Shown here in pieces: positions 51,172 through 59,882 of a stretch of DNA of 64,000 nucleotides. Location of the stretch: assembly GCA_049652385.1 (NCBI GenBank), contig JBASDX010000003.1:124001-188000 (forward strand), in the 5' to 3' direction. This DNA is from DMER64 sp049652385. Lineage in GTDB: Bacteria > Bacteroidota > Bacteroidia > Bacteroidales > UBA932. Position numbers and translations under genes: made by a program. Below the pieces are notes generated by a model. It saw only the letters and a list, made by a program, of their open reading frames with translations, had not been told where the DNA came from and ran no database searches. Position 1 is the first letter of the stretch. Every line of letters starts with the position of its first letter.

Positions 51172-52675
51172 GCACTCAGCTGAAACAGCAGATACTCTGC
51201 TCTACGGATTTATGTATTGCAGCCCCGTAGCAAACGGTTCTGTGAGCTCTGTCGATTATGCCGATGCGCTGAAATGCAAAGGCATACATGCCATTATCCC
51301 TTGTCAAGACACTGTTGCCTATGTTGGAGAGCCTGTGTTGCTGATAGCGGCAGAGAGCCGATACTGTGCTCGTACCGCTATACAAAAAATCAAGGTCCGC
51401 TTTAAGGCATTACCACCTCTTATAGATCCGGAAGAAGCCTTTCGGCAACAACAATTCCATTCGGCCTCTTTGTTTGTGGAAAAAGGCGATGCGATACAAG
51501 CAGTTGAGCAATCAGACCATATAGTGGAAGGAACCCTTACCCTGGGCGGTCAAAAGCATTTCAGTCCTGCACCACAGACCCTGACGGCTGTGCCCGGACC
51601 GGACGGCGGTATTACTTTTATAGAAAATGGTTTTGAGGGAATGGAGCCTCTGAAAAGCCGGGTCAAACATTGGTGTGCTTTGCTGGCTGCGGCGTGCAAC
51701 CGGCCCGTGTGCATGAGTCTGGATTTGCGGGAGGTCATGCTGCATTTGGGAAAAAGGCACCCCGTAACCGTTCATTACAAAGCAGGCTTTACAAAAGAAG
51801 GTATTTTGCAGGCGTACACCGGCCATTTTCTGTTTGATGGCGGCTCTTGTTCGGATAGTGCAGCCGTCGTGATGCAAAGATGTGCGCAGTATTTGGAAAA
51901 TATATACGATATTCCCCATGTGTCGGCCCAAATCTGTTTTTGCAAAACAAACAAGCCACCCAACACACTGCATACCGATTGCGGAGCGGTGCAAGCCGTT
52001 GCCGCAATAGAGCATATTATGGATGAAATAGCCTGTGTATTAGGTCTTGACGCATCATTTATACGGGAAAGAAACAGGCAAGCCAGGTGGAAATCCCTGC
52101 TGCAAGAAGGGATTGCGGCATCTGATTATACAGAGAGAAAAAAGCAGGCAGCAGTTTTTAACAAAGACAACCGGCACAAAAAACGAGGGCTCTCCCTACT
52201 GCCCGTTGCACACATGGGACTGGCCCTGACAGAAGTAGAAGTGGATTTGGGAACAGGTGCTTCTACTGTATTGCATGCACAGATATTTCATAACGAACCA
52301 ACGGAATCCAATCTTCTGTCGTATGAAGCATCACTTGCAAATGCTTTTGTACAAGGAATGGGTTGGATGACTTTGGAAGAAGTGCTTTACGACAAGACTG
52401 GAATCCTGCTGACGGCCGGTCCCGATACGTATAAAGTGCCTGGCATATCCAATATCCCGGCAACTATCAGCATCCGTTTTTGTAACGATATCCTCCACCA
52501 AACAAATAGGCACACTAACGATAAACCTCTGATCATATACGGGTTATCGGTATGGCTGGCTATTAAGGATGCCTTGTGGGCTGTTGACAGATCGCGTAGG
52601 CTTCTGCAGGCTCCGGCAACAAAAGAACGTATTGTATCATGTGCCCTTACAGGAAAAACAACGCCACCCCGCTAA
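51164..52675 (+). CDS. Degenerate xanthine-dehydrogenase large-subunit-like protein
   Basis: A 503-residue relative of XdhB (normally about 770). Homology is clear in GGQKHF (128-133), LGKRHPVTVHY, YDIPHVSAQ, CKTNKPPNT and the C-terminal GWMTLEEVLYD and AGPDTYKVPGISNIP. The cofactor and catalytic motifs are gone: GGGFGGKE is missing, RGFGGPQ reads TDCGAVQ (271-277), about 200 residues including GGTEMGQG are deleted near residues 346-350, and the catalytic Glu motif AVGEPP reads TNDKP (451-455). It is probably not a molybdenum hydroxylase, yet there is no frameshift or internal stop. It overlaps the EamA gene tail to tail by 29 bp. Confidence 0.8.
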   Translation: MHKHSAETADTLLYGFMYCSPVANGSVSSVDYADALKCKGIHAIIPCQDTVAYVGEPVLLIAAESRYCARTAIQKIKVRFKALPPLIDPEEAFRQQQFHSASLFVEKGDAIQAVEQSDHIVEGTLTLGGQKHFSPAPQTLTAVPGPDGGITFIENGFEGMEPLKSRVKHWCALLAAACNRPVCMSLDLREVMLHLGKRHPVTVHYKAGFTKEGILQAYTGHFLFDGGSCSDSAAVVMQRCAQYLENIYDIPHVSAQICFCKTNKPPNTLHTDCGAVQAVAAIEHIMDEIACVLGLDASFIRERNRQARWKSLLQEGIAASDYTERKKQAAVFNKDNRHKKRGLSLLPVAHMGLALTEVEVDLGTGASTVLHAQIFHNEPTESNLLSYEASLANAFVQGMGWMTLEEVLYDKTGILLTAGPDTYKVPGISNIPATISIRFCNDILHQTNRHTNDKPLIIYGLSVWLAIKDALWAVDRSRRLLQAPATKERIVSCALTGKTTPPR

Positions 52676-53570
52676 CGCTTATTACCGCGCCCAACAGCTG
52701 TTCCCAGGTTACTTTGCGTTTTAAGATGACGTATTCCGGTAGCAAAATCATGATGGGTACCGTTGCCATTATGGTAGAAGCCACGGCTGTATTGGCATGC
52801 TGGACGGCCATCAAAGAAAGTGTTACGCCCAGAAAAGGACCAAATATAGACCCGATGACAACGCTGCCCACAGCCTTCTTTTCTTTGAACGCCCGGACAA
52901 ACTGAGGCATCCCACCTTTGAACAAAATAAGCAGACCAAATACAAGCGCCCCTATAATCGTACGTATTTGAGTGGCAGCCAGGGGAATATACAAAGAATG
53001 AAGCGGTGTATAGACTTTCTCATAAGCCAGCATTCCCTGCTTACTCAGCACGATGCCCACGCCCTGCCCAAGTGCTCCTATCAACGCATAAATTACGCCT
53101 TTTATGGGCAGCTGTATCTGCAGTTTGTGGTTGGTGGTACCGTTCTGCTTTTTCATGATGGACAGGGAAATACCAGTAAGGGTAAGTACCATGCCCAGCA
53201 ATGCAATCCAGGTCATTTTTTCTCCCAGCAAAAAGAAACCGAACAAGGCAGCAAAAGGCGGCGCCAGGGTCATAATCAGTTGTGAAAAACGTGCCTGAAT
53301 GAGTGTATAGGAAGCAAAGAGAAAATAATCTCCTATGACAAAGCCTATCAACCCGGACAAAGACATCCATATCCAGGTTGCTCTGTCTGCACCTATGGGT
53401 AAAAAACTGCCGCTAACAAAAAACAACGTCAGCCCAATCATCACAAAAGCACAAAGCAGCCGTATGAGGTTTAGGTTGGCAGACCCGAGTCTTTTCCCGG
53501 CATGTTCAAAAAAAAGCGCACTCAGTGTCCAAAAGAGGGCTACACCTATGGCAATCGTTTCTCCTCTCAT
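52647..53570 (-). CDS. EamA-family (DMT) transporter
   Basis: A 307-residue membrane protein with ten predicted helices arranged as two EamA repeats (LSALFFEHAGKRLGSANLNLIRLL in the first; ATQIRTIIGALVFGLL in the second). MRGETIAIGVALFW at 53570 is the preferred start, one base after the ZIP gene stop. The substrate is unknown; relatives export metabolites or amino acids. Confidence 0.88.
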   Translation of the reverse strand: MRGETIAIGVALFWTLSALFFEHAGKRLGSANLNLIRLLCAFVMIGLTLFFVSGSFLPIGADRATWIWMSLSGLIGFVIGDYFLFASYTLIQARFSQLIMTLAPPFAALFGFFLLGEKMTWIALLGMVLTLTGISLSIMKKQNGTTNHKLQIQLPIKGVIYALIGALGQGVGIVLSKQGMLAYEKVYTPLHSLYIPLAATQIRTIIGALVFGLLILFKGGMPQFVRAFKEKKAVGSVVIGSIFGPFLGVTLSLMAVQHANTAVASTIMATVPIMILLPEYVILKRKVTWEQLLGAVISVSGVALFFL

Positions 53571-53571
53571 A

Positions 53572-54357
53572 CTACAACAACAACAAACTAAGAGCCATGA
53601 CAGCCATACCTGCAATAAAACCTATAATGGAAAGGTGGTGCTTTCCAAAACGCTCGGCACCGGGCAGCAGTTCGTCAATGGAAATAAAGACCATAATGCC
53701 GGAAACGGCTGCCATAACCATACCTTCCAATTGCGGAGTCCAGAACGGAAATAAAACGAGCACAGCCACCAAAGCCCCTAAAGGTTCAGCCAGACCGGAC
53801 AAAAAAGAAAACCAGAAGGCTTTTCTCCGGCTTCCTGTCGCGTGGTATATAGGCACAGACACGGCAATGCCTTCAGGAATGTTATGAATGGCTATGGCCA
53901 GCGCTATGGGAATGCCTACATCCAGACTTTTCAGACCCGACATGAAAGCCGCAATTCCTTCCGGAAAGTTATGAATAGTAATACTCAGCGCTATCATGAT
54001 GCCCATCCTCTTCAGTCTTTTTCTCTCCTGCATTTCTGCGCACATATCTTCGCACAAATGCACTTCATGAGGGTTTTCATCCTTAGGTATCAAAAAGTCA
54101 ATAACGGCTATAAAGGCAATCCCTCCAAAAAAAGACAACACCAGCTGCCAGTCACTTAACGCTTTACCGGCTTCCGGCATCAATTCCATAAATGATATGT
54201 ATATCATGACACCGGCTGAAAAACCTAAAGAAGCCGATAAAAAACTCGTATTCGTTTTCTTTGTCAAAAGGGCTGCCAGGGAACCGATTCCCGTGGACAA
54301 ACCGGCAAAAAGCGTAAGGGAAAAGGCTAAAAGAATTTGAGAAATATCAAAATCCAT
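53572..54357 (-). CDS. ZIP-family metal transporter (ZupT-like)
   Basis: A 261-residue transporter with eight predicted helices. The metal-binding signatures of the ZIP family are visible in TM4 and TM5: HNFPEGIAAF and HNIPEGIAVS. The loop DENPHEVHLCEDMCAEMQE is rich in acidic and His residues. ATG 54357 is used; a -7 TACTTTTG lies at 54377-54384 on this strand. It is likely to import zinc or other divalent ions. Confidence 0.92.
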   Translation of the reverse strand: MDFDISQILLAFSLTLFAGLSTGIGSLAALLTKKTNTSFLSASLGFSAGVMIYISFMELMPEAGKALSDWQLVLSFFGGIAFIAVIDFLIPKDENPHEVHLCEDMCAEMQERKRLKRMGIMIALSITIHNFPEGIAAFMSGLKSLDVGIPIALAIAIHNIPEGIAVSVPIYHATGSRRKAFWFSFLSGLAEPLGALVAVLVLFPFWTPQLEGMVMAAVSGIMVFISIDELLPGAERFGKHHLSIIGFIAGMAVMALSLLLL

Positions 54358-54376
54358 GACATAGTAATTAAGAAGC

Positions 54377-54431
54377 CAAAAGTAATACAATTCTCTGATT
54401 TTTTAATTTCCAAAGGAAATTATTACTTTTG
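54377..54431. promoter_or_regulatory. Divergent -7 elements of the ZIP and CoADR genes
   Basis: TACTTTTG occurs on the minus strand at 54377-54384 (ZIP gene) and on the plus strand at 54424-54431 (CoADR gene, leader about 38 nt). No good -33 boxes are seen. Confidence 0.45.
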
Positions 54432-54473
54432 TCAATTATCTTTATAGCAAATTATTTTCAAAATCTTTTTCTA

Positions 54474-56972
54474 ATGAAATACGTAATCATTGGTGGCGTG
54501 GCAGGAGGAGCCACCACAGCAGCCAGAATCAGGCGCAACGATGAAAAGGCAGAGATTGTTATGTTCGAAAAAGGGAAATACATCTCTTATGCCAATTGCG
54601 GACTACCCTATTACATAGGCGACGTTATCAAAGACAGGGAGAATTTGTTTGTCCAAACCCCGGAAAGCTTTGGTACCCGTTTTAACATGGACGTCCGTGT
54701 ACAATCGGAAGTAATTTCCATCAACCCCAAAGAACATACGGTGGTTGTGAGAAAAGCCGATGGAGAAGCATACACGGAAAGTTATGACAAGCTTCTACTT
54801 TCTCCGGGAGCTGCCCCTGTGGTACCGCCGCTGCCCGGTATTGATTCGGAAGGTATTTTTAGTCTGAGAAACGTGGACGATACAGACAGGATCAAAGCCT
54901 ATGTAAAGTCACATCCCATACGCAGAGCCGTTGTGGTAGGTGCCGGTTTCATCGGGCTGGAAATGGCAGAAAACCTGCATGCCCTTGGTGCCAAAGTTGC
55001 CATTGTAGAGATGGCCGATCAGGTCATGGCTCCCATAGACTTTTCCATGGCCGGGTTGGTACACCAACATCTGTATCAAAAGAACATTGCGCTGTACCTG
55101 AATAATGCCGTCAAAGGCTTTGTTCCCATTCAGGGACCGGATCCTGCCATAAAAGTAGCATTGAGCGACGGGAGTACCCTGGAAGCCGATATTGTCATCT
55201 TATCCATTGGAGTCAGGGCAGATACAACGTTAGCCAAAGGAGCGGGATTGCAAATAGGACAAAGAGGCGGAATCTTTGTCAATGAATTCCTGGAAACTTC
55301 AGAGAAAGATATCTATGCCGTCGGAGACGCCATTGAATATCCCCACCCCATTACCGGGGAGAGCTGGTTAAATTTCCTGGCAGGTCCGGCCAACAGACAA
55401 GGACGCATAGCCGCAGACAATATGGTGTTTGGCAATAAAATCAAGTACGAAGGCGCCATAGGTACTTCCATTGCCAAAGTATTTGATATGACGGTAGCAG
55501 CTACCGGCTTGTCCGGCAAAAAGCTTAAGCAACTGGGAATGCCCTACCTGACTACAACCATTCATTCCAACTCCCACGCAGATTATTATCCTATGGCTTT
55601 GCCCATCAGTATCAAAATCACTTTCCACCCAACAACCGGACAACTGTACGGAGGACAAATCGTGGGGTATGACGGAGCAGATAAAAGAATAGATACCATT
55701 GCCCGTATCGTAAAAAGCCAGGGTACCATATACGATCTGATGACCCTGGAGCATGCCTACGCTCCGCCTTTCTCTTCTGCCAAAGACCCGGTTGCCATAG
55801 CCGGTTATGTGGCTTCCAATATCATCACCGGTAAAATGAAACCGGTCTACTGGAGGAAAATGCAAAAAAGAAATCCGGAAGACGTCTTCTTACTGGACGT
55901 ACGTATTCCGGAGGAACACATGATTGGTACGCTTGAAGGGGCCGTAAATATTCCGCTGGATGAACTGAGGGACAGGCTGGACGAGGTTCCCAAAGACAAA
56001 CCCATCTATGTATTTTGTGCAGTAGGTGTTCGTGGTTATCTTGCTGCCAACATCTTATCTCAAAACGGTTACACAGAAGTGTACAACCTGAGCGGCGGCT
56101 ATAAAACATACGAAGCCGCTGCCGAATCTGAAATGGCTTCCGTACCCCTGCAGCCGGCGTTTTCCGTAGCTTATAAAGATACGGGAGAACCGGTCGTACA
56201 AGCAGAGTCTGTCAGAGCCGTAAGCCCGGCCAGCATACAAGTGAACACCATTACCGTAAACGCTGTGGGTATGCAGTGTCCAGGACCTATTTTGAAAATC
56301 AAACAAAACATTGACGCCATCAAACCGGGTGAAAGAGTAGAAATACACGCTTCGGACCCGGGTTTTGAAAGAGACGTACAGGCCTGGTGCCGCACTACGG
56401 GCCATGAATTGATTGAACAAACAAACGAAAAAGGAATATACAGAGCCGTGGTAGAAAAGAAAGCCGATAATAAAACAACTGCTCCTGAAATGGTTTCAGG
56501 TAATAAAGGAAAAACACTCATCATGTTCAGTGACGACCTGGACAAAGCCTTGGCCACCTTTGTGTTGGCCAACGGTGCCGCCGCTACCGGAGAGAAAGTC
56601 AGTATCTTCTTTACTTTCTGGGGATTGAATGTTATTAAAAAAGTAAAAAAACCACAAGTTTCAAAGGATCTCTTTGGGAAAATGTTCGGAATGATGTTAC
56701 CTTCGCATAGCGGTTCTTTGAAACTATCCAAAATGAACATGTTTGGAGCCGGAAGCCGCATGATGCGTCATATTATGAAAATACGGGGTATCGACTCCCT
56801 GGAAGACCTCCGGCAACAAGCGTTGGATAACGGTGTGGAATTTATCGCCTGTCAAATGTCTATGGACGTTATGGGCGTGAAAAGAGAAGAACTGCTGGAT
56901 CAGGTCACCATTGGTGGTGTAGCTACCTATATGAGCCGTGCCGTGGAAGCAGATGTCAATCTGTTCATTTAA
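54474..56972 (+). CDS. CoA-disulfide reductase-like protein fused to rhodanese, TusA and DsrE domains
   Basis: An 832-residue cytosolic multidomain protein. Residues about 1-450 form an FAD/NAD(P)H disulfide reductase with IIGGVAGGATTAARIRR and the single active Cys42 in SYANCGLPY (CoADR type). Residues about 455-560 form a rhodanese domain with active CAVGVRGY. Residues about 605-675 form a TusA/SirA domain with MQCPGP. Residues about 690-832 form a DsrE/F-like domain ending in FIACQMSMDVMG. The chain suggests sulfur transfer from persulfides within one polypeptide. The start at 54474 opens the Rossmann fold. A MarR gene follows by 18 bp. Confidence 0.93.
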   Translation: MKYVIIGGVAGGATTAARIRRNDEKAEIVMFEKGKYISYANCGLPYYIGDVIKDRENLFVQTPESFGTRFNMDVRVQSEVISINPKEHTVVVRKADGEAYTESYDKLLLSPGAAPVVPPLPGIDSEGIFSLRNVDDTDRIKAYVKSHPIRRAVVVGAGFIGLEMAENLHALGAKVAIVEMADQVMAPIDFSMAGLVHQHLYQKNIALYLNNAVKGFVPIQGPDPAIKVALSDGSTLEADIVILSIGVRADTTLAKGAGLQIGQRGGIFVNEFLETSEKDIYAVGDAIEYPHPITGESWLNFLAGPANRQGRIAADNMVFGNKIKYEGAIGTSIAKVFDMTVAATGLSGKKLKQLGMPYLTTTIHSNSHADYYPMALPISIKITFHPTTGQLYGGQIVGYDGADKRIDTIARIVKSQGTIYDLMTLEHAYAPPFSSAKDPVAIAGYVASNIITGKMKPVYWRKMQKRNPEDVFLLDVRIPEEHMIGTLEGAVNIPLDELRDRLDEVPKDKPIYVFCAVGVRGYLAANILSQNGYTEVYNLSGGYKTYEAAAESEMASVPLQPAFSVAYKDTGEPVVQAESVRAVSPASIQVNTITVNAVGMQCPGPILKIKQNIDAIKPGERVEIHASDPGFERDVQAWCRTTGHELIEQTNEKGIYRAVVEKKADNKTTAPEMVSGNKGKTLIMFSDDLDKALATFVLANGAAATGEKVSIFFTFWGLNVIKKVKKPQVSKDLFGKMFGMMLPSHSGSLKLSKMNMFGAGSRMMRHIMKIRGIDSLEDLRQQALDNGVEFIACQMSMDVMGVKREELLDQVTIGGVATYMSRAVEADVNLFI
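56668..56692 (+). repeat. 25-bp repeat, copy 1 (within the DsrE-coding part)
   Basis: This segment is repeated at 58586-58610 with a single mismatch. Here it encodes in-frame residues around Met737 of the CoADR protein. Confidence 0.75.
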
Positions 56973-56990
56973 TCAACAAAAACGTGAAGC

Positions 56991-57347
56991 ATGAACCATT
57001 CCATTTGCCTCATGAAAGATGTGCTGAAGGCTTTCAACGATTTTGAAAAAGACCTTCTGCAGCTGCATGCTCTTTCCCTGAATGAAGCTATGGTACTGTG
57101 TTTATTGGGAGATCATGCCGGGAGTGCGCTTTCTGCTTCTGAAATTGCCGAAAAAACAGGTTTTTCGGCTTCCCATACGTCTAAAGTGCTGCGATCGGCA
57201 GAATCCCATAAGTGGATAAGCCGGTCGCTTTGCACCAAAGACCGTAGAAAGATGCACTTTGAACTTACGGAAGAAGGGAAAAAAAAGCTGCAGCGATTAA
57301 AAACGGCGCCCATTGAACTACCTGCATTGTTTAGCGTATTGCTTTAA
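56991..57347 (+). CDS. MarR-family transcriptional regulator
   Basis: A 118-residue winged helix protein: helices 3-4 ASEIAEKTGFSASHTSKVLRSAE and the wing TKDRRKMHFELTEEGKKKL match MarR. It is 18 bp after the CoADR gene and 10 bp before the first hydrolase, so it may regulate this sulfur or redox operon. The effector is unknown. Confidence 0.88.
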   Translation: MNHSICLMKDVLKAFNDFEKDLLQLHALSLNEAMVLCLLGDHAGSALSASEIAEKTGFSASHTSKVLRSAESHKWISRSLCTKDRRKMHFELTEEGKKKLQRLKTAPIELPALFSVLL

Positions 57348-57357
57348 ATAGAATTGT

Positions 57358-58575
57358 ATGGTAAAAAAAACAGTTTTTATTCTTCTGTTGCTTAGCCTCT
57401 TTACTCTCTTTCTTGCATGCGATAAAATTATGGAATCGCCTGCAGATTCAGAAATCAAGGAATTTGTACATTTCAGAGAAGTACTGAAAGACAGTCTGTT
57501 TACTCTTTCTCAGCTAAAAGGATCTCTGTTGAGTATCTATCCCCATATGGAAAGCAACACAGAGCTTTTTAATATGATTAACATACTAGATACTACACGT
57601 GCTGTAAGAAGTACTGCGATATCCTATATGACAAAAGATCCCAAAGGCAACGATATTATTGCTTCCGGGCTCATTATCAGACCTGTTAATCAAAAATCAA
57701 AAGGAGTACTGCATTTTTTCCCGTCTGCTAAAGTAGATAAATTCACCGTTGGCAGTGAAATGATGCTCACTTTTGAAGGGGTCATAGCTTTTTTCGGATA
57801 CACAGTCGTAATCCCCGACTTGATTGGATATGGGATAAGTGATGATACAGAGTATCCTTTTCTGTTTGCAGATAATACAGGACAAGTTGCCTACGACCTG
57901 CATCTGGCCGCTGCTGAATATTTTCAATCCATAGGGCTCCCTTTTTCCCGCAAACTGACCATTGGGGGCTATTCCATGGGCGGAATGGGTGTGGTCGCTT
58001 TACACAAACATATTGAAACAAAGGCAAAAGACGGATTCCGGGTGCTGCACTCCTATCCGGGAGGAGGAGTATATGATTTGGGAAAAGCTCTGGACTATTA
58101 TAAAGAACAGAAGTACTGCGAATTCCTTTTTTTACCTTATATGTATATATCTGTCGACCATTGGTATGACTTGAAACTTGATTTCAATAAGGTTTTTATC
58201 GACCCCCTGTTGACACACAAAGAAGATTGGTTATCACGTAATTACAAAGGAGAAGACCTGTGGAAAATGCTAAAGGCTGACATGACCTGGTACATGCATC
58301 CTGATTTCTTTTCTTCGGAGGGTAACGAATATGTAAACAAAGCAGATTCATGCATTAGGCTGCACTCTGTTCTGGAAGGATGGCATCCCCGTGCCCGTAT
58401 GACCATCATTCATTCCGTCAAGGATGTAGTGGCTCCTTTCTTCATTGCCGAAAATATGTACCAAAATTTCCGTAAAAAAGGAAGCCCTGTTACTTTGATT
58501 ACCAGTGAAAAACCTCATTTTAGTTACGGAATCGAGTATTACGCCTCGTTACTTTTCTATTTAGGTATTAAATAA
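57358..58575 (+). CDS. Alpha/beta hydrolase lipoprotein (tandem copy 1)
   Basis: A 405-residue lipoprotein (LFLAC lipobox, Cys near residue 21). The nucleophile elbow is GGYSMGGMG; the acid is probably Asp in HSVKDVVAPF and the catalytic His in KPHFSYGIEYY near the C-terminus. This order resembles secretory lipases and prolyl oligopeptidase-like esterases. It is closely related along its whole length to the next gene. The substrate is unknown. Confidence 0.85.
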   Translation: MVKKTVFILLLLSLFTLFLACDKIMESPADSEIKEFVHFREVLKDSLFTLSQLKGSLLSIYPHMESNTELFNMINILDTTRAVRSTAISYMTKDPKGNDIIASGLIIRPVNQKSKGVLHFFPSAKVDKFTVGSEMMLTFEGVIAFFGYTVVIPDLIGYGISDDTEYPFLFADNTGQVAYDLHLAAAEYFQSIGLPFSRKLTIGGYSMGGMGVVALHKHIETKAKDGFRVLHSYPGGGVYDLGKALDYYKEQKYCEFLFLPYMYISVDHWYDLKLDFNKVFIDPLLTHKEDWLSRNYKGEDLWKMLKADMTWYMHPDFFSSEGNEYVNKADSCIRLHSVLEGWHPRARMTIIHSVKDVVAPFFIAENMYQNFRKKGSPVTLITSEKPHFSYGIEYYASLLFYLGIK

Positions 58576-58585
58576 AATTACAAGA

Positions 58586-58610
58586 ATCTCTTTGGGAAAA
58601 TGTTTGGAAT
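58586..58610 (+). repeat. 25-bp repeat, copy 2 (start of hydrolase copy 2)
   Basis: It matches 56668-56692 at 24 of 25 bases. It includes the ATG of the second hydrolase at 58600, which corresponds to the Met737 codon of the CoADR protein in the same frame. Confidence 0.75.
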
Positions 58611-59823
58611 CCGGAATTTTTTTATTCTTCTGTTGCTTAGCTTCCTTACTATCTTTTCTGCCTGCAATAAAATTATGGAATCGCCTGCAGATTCAGACGT
58701 GAAGGAATACAAACATTTCAGAGAAGTACTGAAAGACAGCCTGTTTACTCTCTCACAGATAAAAGAGGCATTGTTAGCCATCTACCCGGAAGAAGTGGAG
58801 AAAAATCCCAGCATGTTTAAAATAATTGACCTTTTAGATACCACGCGCACTGTCAGAAGTACGGCTATTACCTACTTGACAAAAGATCCCAAAGGCAATG
58901 AGGTTCTTGCTTCGGGACTGGTTGTCACACCTGTTGGCCGACGCATCAAAGGTGTTTTGCATTTTTTCCCGGCTGCAAAAGTCAATAAAGCCATTGTTGG
59001 TACCAAATTGATGCTCTCATTTGAAGGCATACTGGGATTTTTTGGTTATACGGTTATTATACCTGATTTATTAGGGTACGGCGTAAGCGAAGACAAAGAA
59101 TACCCTTTTCTTTTTCCTGAGAATACCGGCCAGGTGGCTTATGACATGCATCTGGCCGCCGGTGAATATTTTCACTCTTTGGGACAATCTTTTTCCCGTG
59201 AAGTGATTATCGCAGGATATTCTATGGGCGGAATGGGTGTGGTAGCTTTGCACAAACATATAGAAACAAAAGGGAAAGAGGGTTTTGTTGTAAAACATTC
59301 GTATCCGGGTGGTGGAATTTACGATTTACACAAAACCTTACATTTCTACAGAAATGAAAAAAGTTGCAACCATCCTTTCATGCCTTATATGTTTGTGGCT
59401 TTGGATTATTGGTATGATTTGGATTTGGATTACAGTCAGATTTTCAAAGAACCTTTGCTTTCCAATATGAAAGATTGGTTGTCACGGAAATACCCAGTAC
59501 AGGAAGTGGCAAAATTTCTGGGGTCAGACATAACCAAATATATGCATGACGATTTTTTTACTTCAGAGGGTAATGAATCCCTGAATAATGCTTTAGCATC
59601 TATAAAAGGAAATTCTGTATTTGCCGGATGGAATCCACATCACCCAATGACAATCATTCATTCATTGAACGACCAGGTAGCACCCTTTCCTATTGCCCAA
59701 GAAATGTATCGTGCATTTTATAAAAAAGGCAGCCCGGTCACTCTGTTGACAAGCAAAGAAGACCATTTTGGATACGGCATTGAGTATTTTGGTTCTTTGC
59801 TTATCTATTTGACTGTAAAATAA
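58600..59823 (+). CDS. Alpha/beta hydrolase lipoprotein (tandem copy 2)
   Basis: A 407-residue paralogue of the preceding gene with the same lipobox region (SAC), MESPADSDVKEY, nucleophile GYSMGGMG, Asp in HSLNDQVAPF and His in EDHFGYGIEYF. The two proteins are identical over long stretches, which indicates a tandem duplication. The first four codons (MFGI) belong to the 25-bp repeat shared with the CoADR gene and differ from copy 1 (MVKK). It ends at a strong terminator. Confidence 0.85.
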   Translation: MFGIRNFFILLLLSFLTIFSACNKIMESPADSDVKEYKHFREVLKDSLFTLSQIKEALLAIYPEEVEKNPSMFKIIDLLDTTRTVRSTAITYLTKDPKGNEVLASGLVVTPVGRRIKGVLHFFPAAKVNKAIVGTKLMLSFEGILGFFGYTVIIPDLLGYGVSEDKEYPFLFPENTGQVAYDMHLAAGEYFHSLGQSFSREVIIAGYSMGGMGVVALHKHIETKGKEGFVVKHSYPGGGIYDLHKTLHFYRNEKSCNHPFMPYMFVALDYWYDLDLDYSQIFKEPLLSNMKDWLSRKYPVQEVAKFLGSDITKYMHDDFFTSEGNESLNNALASIKGNSVFAGWNPHHPMTIIHSLNDQVAPFPIAQEMYRAFYKKGSPVTLLTSKEDHFGYGIEYFGSLLIYLTVK

Positions 59824-59826
59824 AAA

Positions 59827-59862
59827 AATCGGCTGAATTCTGTTCATTCAGCCGATTCTTTT
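59827..59862. terminator. Bidirectional rho-independent terminator
   Basis: Perfect 12-bp arms AATCGGCTGAAT (59827-59838) and its complement (59846-59857) with a 7-nt loop. CTTTT follows on the plus strand, and a run of seven A at 59822-59828 gives a U tract on the minus strand. It serves hydrolase copy 2 and hsp20. Confidence 0.9.
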
Positions 59863-59882
59863 ACTGTACTTTCCTCATACAA

